A stretch of 64,000 nucleotides of DNA from Mycobacterium sp. OAS707 (GTDB taxonomy: Bacteria > Actinomycetota > Actinomycetes > Mycobacteriales > Mycobacteriaceae). The translations under genes and the position numbers were made by a program. The notes beneath the pieces are model-generated. The model worked only from the letters and a program-made list of their open reading frames with translations. It was not told where the DNA came from and ran no database searches. This document shows, piece after piece, positions 57,290 through 64,000 of this stretch (positions are counted from its first letter, which is position 1; every line of letters begins with the position of its first letter). The stretch covers positions 1,320,050-1,384,049 of the forward strand of contig NZ_JADBDS010000003.1 in the NCBI RefSeq assembly GCF_014873705.1, read 5' to 3'.

Positions 57290-60200
57290 TCGTCGCAGGC
57301 GTCGCCTTCCGGGCGTCGCGCAATCGGCACTGTCGACGCCGCCAGCATCGCCACCGACGCCAGCGCCAGCAGCTGAACACCCCACGAGTGGCCGACGTAG
57401 CCCTCGACCGACCGCCACGGGTTCTGACTCAACACCGCGCCCGCGCTGATCAGCCCGCCTGCTGCGACGCCGACTGTGACTGCCTCACAAAGCTTTTCGC
57501 GTCTACGCAGCAGATAACGGATACCGAGTGCCGCACCGGCGACGAGTGCGCCCACGAACCCCGATATCACCGCTGCGACAGCCACCGCGGCGACGCTCGT
57601 CGCCACGTGTCCAGGCCGCCACGGCTGCGACGCCGGGTCCGCCGGACGGGGACGCCGGACCGGCAGGAAGGCAAGCAGCGCAAGAAGCGGCAGCAGCGCC
57701 AGCCCGCCGATCAGGCCGGCCCGATACGGCGTGTTGGATGCGAAGGACAGCGTGATCGCTCCGGCGGTGCCCGCCGGCAGCACCCAACCCTGCTGCCATC
57801 CGTTGACGGTGACCGGCCTCAGTGCGGACCCGTCGGCGGTGCGCGCGGTCCAGCCCGGATTGATGCTCTCGGGCACCACCAGCACCCGCGACGCCTGCGC
57901 GGGTGCGACCGTCACCTCGCGGTGGTCTGCGGTCCAACGACCCACCGTGACGGGAACCGTTGCAGCCGTGCGTAGTTGGTTTGCCTGCGGGCCTGCCAGT
58001 TGCACGCCGTCGACCACGAACGCCGCGCCGGGGCTGACCAACAGTTCCTGCTGACCGGCGGGCAGTGTGATCGGCCCGGACCGGCACGGCTTGGCGGCGA
58101 CGGGTTCGCCGTCGAGCAGCGCACCGACGGTGGTGGTGACAGAGGTCTGGATGAACTGCCCGGCCACGCCGATGATCGGCCCCTTGCCGCAGGGCAGGTC
58201 GACGGTCCTGGCGCGGTTGCGCGCAGCGTCGGCCGCTGCGATCGGCGCACCCCTGGTGTCGAGCGCAGTGACCTCGGCCAGTCCGGGCGGCTTGAGCTGA
58301 TCGAAACCAAGCGCGGTGCGGTCGATCACGTCGTTCCAACTCAGCAGCGACACCTTCACGGTGTCGGTGACGACCGGGCGCAGGCTGACCGTCTGCGTGC
58401 CACCGTCGGCCGCCAATCTGCGCACCTCGGGTCCCGCCCCGAGATCGACCGCGATCATCGTCGGATGTGCGGGCAGCACAGAGGAACTCGGTGTGACACG
58501 GAGTCCGGCCACCTCGGTACGGGCGGGCAGTTTCAACGTCAGCGTCGGCGGCGTCCGGTACTGCACGACGCTCTGCGGCGCGGTCCATGCGGTACCGGGG
58601 TCGCCGTCCGCAGCGGCGTAGGCCGAACCGAGCACATCGATCGGGTCTGCACCACCGAGTGCCCGCGTCGTGCCGGGCTCGCTGACCAGGTCGGCAAGAT
58701 TCGGGCCTTGGCGGGCACGCACCCACACCGTCGGTGTCACCTCCGTCGGTGAAGGGACGGTCAGCGTCCGGCTCATGTTCACCGGCTCCTCCGGCGACAG
58801 TGCCATCGACGCTGCGCACCGGGTGCCGTCGGGCGCTTGCGCGCAACCTTGCCTGCCCAGCAGGTCGGAGCCCAGATCCCATTGCGCGACAGCTGAATTC
58901 GGAGGTGGCGCAGGGACGACGACGGTGTGACGCAGGTTGACCGGATGAGCGAAGCCCTTCGCGTCGTACTGTGTGACGGCGAAGTCGGTGACGCCGAACT
59001 GCACCCCTGCCGACCCGTCGTCGGTGGCGACCGCGGTGATCCGCACCCACGGCGTCTCGCCGTAGGGCAGCGCGATCGTCAGCGGCTTGCCCGCCTGGTC
59101 GAAGCGCAACGTGCTGGTGCCGTTGACGGTCGACACCTCGATGCGGCGAACCTGAGCGCCGACGGCGGTGGCGCTCGGCGTGATGGTCAGTGTGGCGTTG
59201 GTGACGGGATGATCGAAGTCGACCTGCAGCCATTGGCCGACGGCTGCCTGCAGGGCATTCGACACCCAACTCGTCGAAGGATCGACGTCGATGGCGGCGG
59301 CAGGCCCGGTCGCAGGCGAAACATAGGGCAGCGCAGTCGAATCCGCGGCCGAGCTGGACACCGTGACACGGCCGCCGTTCCACTGCCCGTAGACCGTGTC
59401 GGCGCCGTTGACGGGATAGTCGGGCACCCGGTTGAACGTGTGCCGCTGATCATCGCGGGTCCTGACCGCCGACGAGTGGTCATCGACGCGGCCGTAGTCC
59501 GTCTCGCGCGCCAGCGGCGTATCCGTCACCGTCACTTGGGGTGCCGCCAGGCCCGCGCGGTGCGCGTCGCCGGTCAGCAGCATCGGTCCGAGCGGCGGCT
59601 GACCCAGCAGTCTGCGGCGCTCGTCGAGGCGCAGCAGCGCCTCGGGACCACCGTCTACCCGGGCCATCGCATCGGTGTCGACGAGGTAGGGATGCATGCC
59701 AGGTGAGCCGTCGACGCGGTAGATCTGCACCGCGGGGAAACGCGGCCGCAACCCACTGTCGGAGACGAAGCCGGCAAGCGTGCCCGCGCCGACGGGTTCG
59801 CCGAACTGCGCCACCCGCGTCAGACCCGGCGAACCTTCGATCGCCCGGTGCACCAGAAGCGGTCGCGCCGATCGTGACGCGTCTGGATCCAGGTCGTTGC
59901 GCACCACGACGTACGAAATACCCTGGCGGGCAAGGGTATCAGCGAGACCTGCCGACGGCCGGCCGGCCGCGAACAGCCGCTGCACCGAGTCGAGCGCGCG
60001 GATGGTCTCCGGCGGGGTCAGCGGAATCGAGTCGCGCACCCCCCATGGGCTGCCGCCGAGCACCTGCAGCGGTTCGTCGTGGCTGTTGCCCCACACCTGG
60101 GTGGCGAACGGCGCGCCGGGCGCCACCAGCACCCGCCCGCCGTCGGAGTTGTGTTCGTCGAGCCAGTCGGCGGTGTCGTGCCAGTACTGCGGGATCGCGT

Positions 60201-61485
60201 CGAAGGACCCTGGCGGTGTGAGCCTGCCTGTCCAGGCCAGCGATGTGGCTGCGGCCAACGCCGCCAGCACCACGATGCCGACCGCCACCCGTTTGTCGCG
60301 TTCCGGATGCGCGAACGCGTGGAGCCACTCGCGTCGAGGTGCGCTGCCGGGCAACGGGATTCGGCCAAGCAGATGCGCCAGCCCGAGCGCGAGCGGCAGC
60401 CGAAGCAGCGGCTCCAGCTTGTGCATGTTGCGCAGCGGCGTGCCGCCGGCGTCCAGGAACGCTTGAACATGCTGCGCGACAGTCGATCCCAGCCCACCCG
60501 AATAGCCAACGGCAAGCAGAACGACACCGGTCAGCAGGATCACGATCAGCCGGCCGCGCGAGGGCATCGTCCGCATCGCCAGCCCGGCGAGGCCGGCCGC
60601 TGCGACCAACGTCGTCGCCAACACCGCGACCGACCCCGTCACCAGCGAAGCCCCTGCCGTCGCGGCCGGCGCGACGAACGGCGTCCACGCATCGGTGCCG
60701 CGCAGCATCTCGGTCAGCGACATCCATTGCGTTGTCACGCCTGAGGACTCGATGAAGTCGAGGAACGGCGGGCTGATCCGGCCGAGCATGACCAGCGCGA
60801 CCACCCACCACAGCACCGCCAACACGATGCAGAGCGCCCACCACGCCGCGAAGCGCCACCACAAGCGGTTCGGCCGATGACACAGCAGCCAGATCGCCGC
60901 GGCCAGGCAGGCGGTCAGCGTGGCCGCCGCGTTGACCGCACCCATCAAAGCGATCGCCACTGCCGACCGGGCCGCCAGCACCCGCACCCGCGGGTCCCCT
61001 CGCAGAGCGAGGATCACCGGCAGTAGCACCCACGGCGCCAGCATCATCGGCAGCGTCTCCGAGGAGATCGCGCCGAGGGTGGTCAGCACCCGCGGTGACA
61101 GTGCGAACGCCGCCGCGGCGATCACCCGCGACGTCGGGCTGCCGATGTTCAAGGCCTCGGCGACCCGCAGCAGGCCCCAGAAGCCGACCGTGAGCAGCAG
61201 CGCCCACCACAGCCGCTGCGTCACCCAGCCGGGCAGACCGAGAAAATCGCCGGCAAGGAAGAACGCCCCGTGCGGGAACAGGTAGCCGTAGGCCTGGTTC
61301 TGCGCCTGACCGAACGGCAGCTCGCTGTTCCACAGATTGAAGGCGCGGGCCAGAAAGCGCAGCGGATTCGCGGTGAGGTCGAGCTTGGTGTCGGGCGAGA
61401 TCTTTCCGGGCGACTGGGCGAAGGTCAGGATCAGTGCCGCCGCCGCGGCCAACCACAGCCAGCGCCGCTGCAGCGGCGCGGTCAC
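57232..61485 (-). CDS. aftD: AftD, alpha-arabinofuranosyltransferase (GT-C)
   Basis: 1417 residues, near the 1400 of the M. tuberculosis protein; GTG start 61485, one base after the Rv0236A stop. GT-C fold: about 11 TM helices at the N-terminus (QSPGKISPDTKLDL with the probable catalytic Asp at 32/36), then a large periplasmic carbohydrate-binding part and more helices near the C-terminus. Adds arabinofuranose from decaprenyl-phospho-arabinose to arabinogalactan/LAM; essential. Rare length makes identification robust. The 3' end overlaps the ALS-like gene by 58 bases. Confidence 0.96.
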   Translation of the reverse strand: MTAPLQRRWLWLAAAAALILTFAQSPGKISPDTKLDLTANPLRFLARAFNLWNSELPFGQAQNQAYGYLFPHGAFFLAGDFLGLPGWVTQRLWWALLLTVGFWGLLRVAEALNIGSPTSRVIAAAAFALSPRVLTTLGAISSETLPMMLAPWVLLPVILALRGDPRVRVLAARSAVAIALMGAVNAAATLTACLAAAIWLLCHRPNRLWWRFAAWWALCIVLAVLWWVVALVMLGRISPPFLDFIESSGVTTQWMSLTEMLRGTDAWTPFVAPAATAGASLVTGSVAVLATTLVAAAGLAGLAMRTMPSRGRLIVILLTGVVLLAVGYSGGLGSTVAQHVQAFLDAGGTPLRNMHKLEPLLRLPLALGLAHLLGRIPLPGSAPRREWLHAFAHPERDKRVAVGIVVLAALAAATSLAWTGRLTPPGSFDAIPQYWHDTADWLDEHNSDGGRVLVAPGAPFATQVWGNSHDEPLQVLGGSPWGVRDSIPLTPPETIRALDSVQRLFAAGRPSAGLADTLARQGISYVVVRNDLDPDASRSARPLLVHRAIEGSPGLTRVAQFGEPVGAGTLAGFVSDSGLRPRFPAVQIYRVDGSPGMHPYLVDTDAMARVDGGPEALLRLDERRRLLGQPPLGPMLLTGDAHRAGLAAPQVTVTDTPLARETDYGRVDDHSSAVRTRDDQRHTFNRVPDYPVNGADTVYGQWNGGRVTVSSSAADSTALPYVSPATGPAAAIDVDPSTSWVSNALQAAVGQWLQVDFDHPVTNATLTITPSATAVGAQVRRIEVSTVNGTSTLRFDQAGKPLTIALPYGETPWVRITAVATDDGSAGVQFGVTDFAVTQYDAKGFAHPVNLRHTVVVPAPPPNSAVAQWDLGSDLLGRQGCAQAPDGTRCAASMALSPEEPVNMSRTLTVPSPTEVTPTVWVRARQGPNLADLVSEPGTTRALGGADPIDVLGSAYAAADGDPGTAWTAPQSVVQYRTPPTLTLKLPARTEVAGLRVTPSSSVLPAHPTMIAVDLGAGPEVRRLAADGGTQTVSLRPVVTDTVKVSLLSWNDVIDRTALGFDQLKPPGLAEVTALDTRGAPIAAADAARNRARTVDLPCGKGPIIGVAGQFIQTSVTTTVGALLDGEPVAAKPCRSGPITLPAGQQELLVSPGAAFVVDGVQLAGPQANQLRTAATVPVTVGRWTADHREVTVAPAQASRVLVVPESINPGWTARTADGSALRPVTVNGWQQGWVLPAGTAGAITLSFASNTPYRAGLIGGLALLPLLALLAFLPVRRPRPADPASQPWRPGHVATSVAAVAVAAVISGFVGALVAGAALGIRYLLRRREKLCEAVTVGVAAGGLISAGAVLSQNPWRSVEGYVGHSWGVQLLALASVAMLAASTVPIARRPEGDACDDQSVSSNWPSVSVSRRFSE

Positions 61486-61486
61486 G

Positions 61487-61660
61487 CTATGTTCTGTCGC
61501 CGTACTCGACCCTGTTGAGCACCGATGAAGCCGGATCGCCCGGGGCCACCGCGGGCTTGTTGTCCTGCTGCACCATCAGCGTCACACCGAACACGGCGGC
61601 CGCTCCCAGCAGCAGGCCGACAACGATGCTGGCCGCGGCGGGAACGATGAACCGATCCAT
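61487..61660 (-). CDS. Small membrane/secreted protein, Rv0236A type
   Basis: 57 residues from ATG 61660. MDRFIVPAAASIVVGLLLGAAAVFGVTLMV is a signal or anchor; the short polar tail (QDNKPAVAPGDPASSVLNRVEYGDR) faces the outside. It ends one base before the aftD start, so it is co-translated with it. The position and length match Rv0236A, a conserved small protein encoded next to aftD; function unknown, possibly an AftD partner. Confidence 0.8.
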   Translation of the reverse strand: MDRFIVPAAASIVVGLLLGAAAVFGVTLMVQQDNKPAVAPGDPASSVLNRVEYGDRT

Positions 61661-61696
61661 GCGGCCAAGGTAGCAGAGCCGACCGTTCAGCTGCTG

Positions 61697-62638
61697 CTAG
61701 CCCGTGACGTGGCCGGCCACCCAGGCGTCCACCCGGCTCCACGTCTGCTCGAGCCATGGAGCCAACTGATCGGGTGGCGGAAGCTCGTCGGAGGGGACCA
61801 GAACAGTGCGGACCAACAACCGTCTGTTCATCGGAAGCTGCCACCACACGCGGGCGCGCCCGTCGGGCGAGAATCCCGTGTGCGTGAGCACGAGGACATT
61901 GGCGTGCGGCGCTCCGGACAACGCCGCGGCGGTGCCACCCGTGCGCGGGGGCAGCGTGTGCGTCTGACGCCATGCCCGACGCGCCTCTCGCATCCTGCCG
62001 GTCGAGCGAAGCCGCACGATCGCCTCGCGCCACCGTGCCCAGGTGAAGTTCCCGCCCTCGGGGAACAGCAGCAGCGCCTGCCCGCCGACCATCGAACCGG
62101 CAAGATCGCGAATTTGCTTGCGCGCCTTGTTGCCTCGATGACGCAGAAAACACAGGCAGCCCATGTCGCCGACGAGATCGAGAACGGGCTCGCATCGCAG
62201 CAGCGCCTTGAGCACGATGCGCAAGCGCAGGCCGTAGTAAATGTTGAGCAACCAGGCCACCAGCAGTGTGTCCCCCGGCCCGCAGTGCCGCGACAGCACG
62301 ATCAGCGGCTCGTCGCGTGGGATCTGCTCCGGCGTCGGTGAGGCGTCGTCGAGTTGCACGTCGAGATCCAGCGTGCGGCGCCCGACGGTGTGGGCCCTGT
62401 CCAGGACATCGCGGACGAACCGGTCGCAGTCCTGACCGCCGCGCAGTAGCTGCCACAGCGCCCGAAGTTCCAGCAGCGCATATGCCATCAGCACGCCGAG
62501 AGTTCGCACCGGCAGGGTTGACCGAGCGATCAGTCCAGCGACGCCACCGATGGCGAGCAGCAGCGGCCAGACCACGAGGATGCCGATCATCGCGGCGGTC
62601 GCCACCGGCACCGTCACGGCTCGGCGCAGCAGTTTCAC
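61697..62638 (-). CDS. Lysophospholipid acyltransferase-like membrane protein (PlsC domain)
   Basis: 313 residues from GTG 62638, overlapping the patatin stop as GTGA. N-terminal hydrophobic helices (about 5-55), then the acyltransferase motifs LSRHCGPGDTLL (HX4D) and LLFPEGGNFT. The spacing is that of true PlsC-like enzymes. Coupled to a patatin-like hydrolase, so the two could remove and replace acyl chains on the same phospholipid or glycolipid (deacylation-reacylation). Between Rv0236A and lpqI, not at this place in M. tuberculosis as I recall. Confidence 0.82.
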   Translation of the reverse strand: MKLLRRAVTVPVATAAMIGILVVWPLLLAIGGVAGLIARSTLPVRTLGVLMAYALLELRALWQLLRGGQDCDRFVRDVLDRAHTVGRRTLDLDVQLDDASPTPEQIPRDEPLIVLSRHCGPGDTLLVAWLLNIYYGLRLRIVLKALLRCEPVLDLVGDMGCLCFLRHRGNKARKQIRDLAGSMVGGQALLLFPEGGNFTWARWREAIVRLRSTGRMREARRAWRQTHTLPPRTGGTAAALSGAPHANVLVLTHTGFSPDGRARVWWQLPMNRRLLVRTVLVPSDELPPPDQLAPWLEQTWSRVDAWVAGHVTG

Positions 62639-63462
62639 GGCAGCGCCTCCAGATACTCGCGGGTCGCTTCGTAAGCGAGTTCGGCCCGCCGCGCGATGCG
62701 GCGGGTGTCGCGGTAACGCAGGTTCGACCAGGTCGACGCCGGTCGCTGCGGCAGTCCGCTCGGCAGCACATGGACGGCCACCTCCGGCCCGACCCGCTCG
62801 AGATCGCTGTGGAAGCGGTGCCTGCGCGATATCTCGAACGCGGTGAACCCGACCTCCCATAGAAAGCGTGGCGGTGCGAGTTCCTCCTCGAGGCGCCCGA
62901 CGTGCAGCACCCAGATCGTGTCGGCGCCGTGCCGCACGGCCCGGTCCAGCGGAATGCTGTGGACGAGGCCGCCGTCGAAGAAGTGCTCGTCGCCGATCCG
63001 CACCGGCGGGAAAACGCCGGGCAGCGCACACGACGCGAGAACGGGCTCGATCAGCTCCCCGGAGTTGAACCAGTGCTCACGGGCCTGTTCGATGCTGGCC
63101 GCGACGCACTCGAACGGCACCGCGAGTTCTTCGAAGGTCTGCACGGGCAGCCACGCGCGCAACATCCGGCGAAGCTCGTTGTTGTCGTGCAGCGAGGTTC
63201 TGCGGCGGACAACTTCGGCGAACCGCCGGAGCATCGAACCGTCGAGCGCGCTCTCGTTGGGCAGCGCGTCCCAGAACGCCAACAACTGCTTGGCGCCTGC
63301 GGGGGTGGGATCAGCCGCGAGTGCTGCGCCGTTGATCGCGCCGACTGAGGTGCCGCACACCACGTCGGGTCGCACACCGGCATCGAGGAGTGCGCTCGCC
63401 ATGCCGGCTTCCGCGGCGCCGAGCAGGCCGCCGCCGCCCAGCACAAACGCCTGGCACGCCAT
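62635..63462 (-). CDS. Patatin-like phospholipase
   Basis: 275 residues from ATG 63462 (MACQAFVLGG); ATG 63501 would add 13. Oxyanion motif VLGGGGLLGAAEAG, nucleophile Ser39 in GTSVGAING, and the Asp of the dyad in FFDGGLVHS. Soluble lipid acyl hydrolase. Translationally coupled to the acyltransferase gene (GTGA). Divergent from lpqI by about 50 bases. Confidence 0.88.
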   Translation of the reverse strand: MACQAFVLGGGGLLGAAEAGMASALLDAGVRPDVVCGTSVGAINGAALAADPTPAGAKQLLAFWDALPNESALDGSMLRRFAEVVRRRTSLHDNNELRRMLRAWLPVQTFEELAVPFECVAASIEQAREHWFNSGELIEPVLASCALPGVFPPVRIGDEHFFDGGLVHSIPLDRAVRHGADTIWVLHVGRLEEELAPPRFLWEVGFTAFEISRRHRFHSDLERVGPEVAVHVLPSGLPQRPASTWSNLRYRDTRRIARRAELAYEATREYLEALP

Positions 63463-63515
63463 GGGGGAGGAATACCCACGACGCGGCGTTTGGTCGCACA
63501 TGACAGCATGGCGGG

Positions 63516-64000
63516 ATGGCCTTGCCTCGTCGACTGTGTGTTCTGGCGGCGCTTTCTTCGATATTGGCGGCCTGTTCGTCCCCGGCCCCGCAACCGACTC
63601 CGTCCGCGACGACGCCGGCTCCCACGATGGCTGCGACGGTGGCGCCTGCGCCTGCGGCCGACCCTGCCGCGCCTGCGTGCGGTGACGGACCTGCGCTGCT
63701 GGCCAGCATGACCACCCGCGACAAGCTGGCCCAGCTGCTGATGGTCGGAGTCACCGGCGCGGCTGACGCCAAGGCTGTCGTGCAAAACCACCACGTCGGT
63801 GGCATCTTCATCGGCAGCTGGACCGATCTGTCGATGCTGTCCGATGGCACCATCGCCGACATCGCCGACAAGGGTCCGCTGCCGCTTGCGGTCAGCGTCG
63901 ATGAGGAAGGCGGCCGGGTCTCTCGCCTCGCGTCGCTGATCGGCAGCCAGCCGTCGCCGCGGGTGCTCGCGGCCACGCACACCCCCGACGAGGTGTACAA
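63516..64000 (+). CDS. lpqI: LpqI-like lipoprotein, GH3/NagZ family (5' part, runs off the window)
   Basis: ATG 63516 (MALPRRLCVLAAL...) starts a lipoprotein signal: basic start, hydrophobic VLAALSSI, lipobox LAAC with Cys20. After a Pro/Ala/Thr-rich linker comes the start of the GH3 beta-N-acetylglucosaminidase domain (LAQLLMVGVTG, VGGIFIGSWTDL, AVSVDEEGGRVSRL). The catalytic Asp and His-Asp loop lie beyond 64000. LpqI (Rv0237) removes GlcNAc in cell-wall recycling. Follows the known order after aftD. Confidence 0.9.
   Translation, partial: MALPRRLCVLAALSSILAACSSPAPQPTPSATTPAPTMAATVAPAPAADPAAPACGDGPALLASMTTRDKLAQLLMVGVTGAADAKAVVQNHHVGGIFIGSWTDLSMLSDGTIADIADKGPLPLAVSVDEEGGRVSRLASLIGSQPSPRVLAATHTPDEVY

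Noticed and set aside
1..64000. CRISPR arrays, IS elements, tRNA or rRNA genes
   Set aside because: No repeated spacers, transposase, terminal repeats or tRNA/rRNA sequences seen on either strand.

Overview
The window is high-GC actinobacterial DNA, densely packed and with GTG/TTG starts. Gene content and order identify a Mycobacterium (sensu lato; species not determinable here). The backbone follows the M. tuberculosis Rv0205-Rv0237 interval, from memory of that map: AI-2E-type tail, mmpL3, NYN protein, trmB, two GTPase-like genes, pckA, then fadD4/fadE3/Rv0216/lipW-type lipid genes, lipC, a WS/DGAT, echA1, an Rv0223c-type aldehyde dehydrogenase, methyltransferase, glycosyltransferase, two envelope membrane proteins, tmaT, php, aftD, Rv0236A and the start of lpqI. 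No rRNA, tRNA, IS element, phage gene or CRISPR array was seen, and no gene-free stretch exceeds about 240 bases.

Layout. 1-9260: mycolate flipping (MmpL3), tRNA methylation, a translationally coupled pair of degenerate GTPases, PEP carboxykinase. 9260-15235: an accessory block of two paralogous tiny exported proteins and two tandem giant cyclase/STAND-ATPase proteins. 15300-24000: fatty acyl-CoA genes (ligase, crotonases, dehydrogenase, hydratase, CoA-transferase, amidohydrolase, lipase) with a GntR regulator. 24099-29020: a large LuxR/ATPase regulator convergent with a fused double acyl-CoA dehydrogenase. 29185-36458: lipC, WS/DGAT, then a lipO-fadD12-acyltransferase operon and echA1. 36496-45341: small conserved proteins, HD hydrolase, arylamine N-acetyltransferase, a two-subunit acyl-CoA dehydrogenase pair, AraC-DinB, DHFR-like, TetR with a small upstream ORF, an exported peptide, FadE5-like dehydrogenase. 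45425-64000: aldehyde dehydrogenase, then the cell-envelope core (methyltransferase, GT4, polytopic membrane protein, DUF3068 LM/LAM factor, TmaT, AftD, Rv0236A, LpqI), interrupted by a ligase, php, an acetolactate-synthase-like enzyme and an acyltransferase-patatin pair.

Common themes are lipid activation and beta-oxidation, and export or decoration of mycolates and arabinan. MmpL3, TmaT, the DUF3068 protein and AftD, all in this window, act on the same envelope. Two palindromes match the KstR (cholesterol regulon) consensus, two others share a TTGAC-N4-GTCAA form upstream of lipid genes, and a TetR unit carries a 20-bp inverted repeat over its own -10 box. Three genes have Shine-Dalgarno or stop-overlap evidence pointing to non-canonical ATT/CTG starts.
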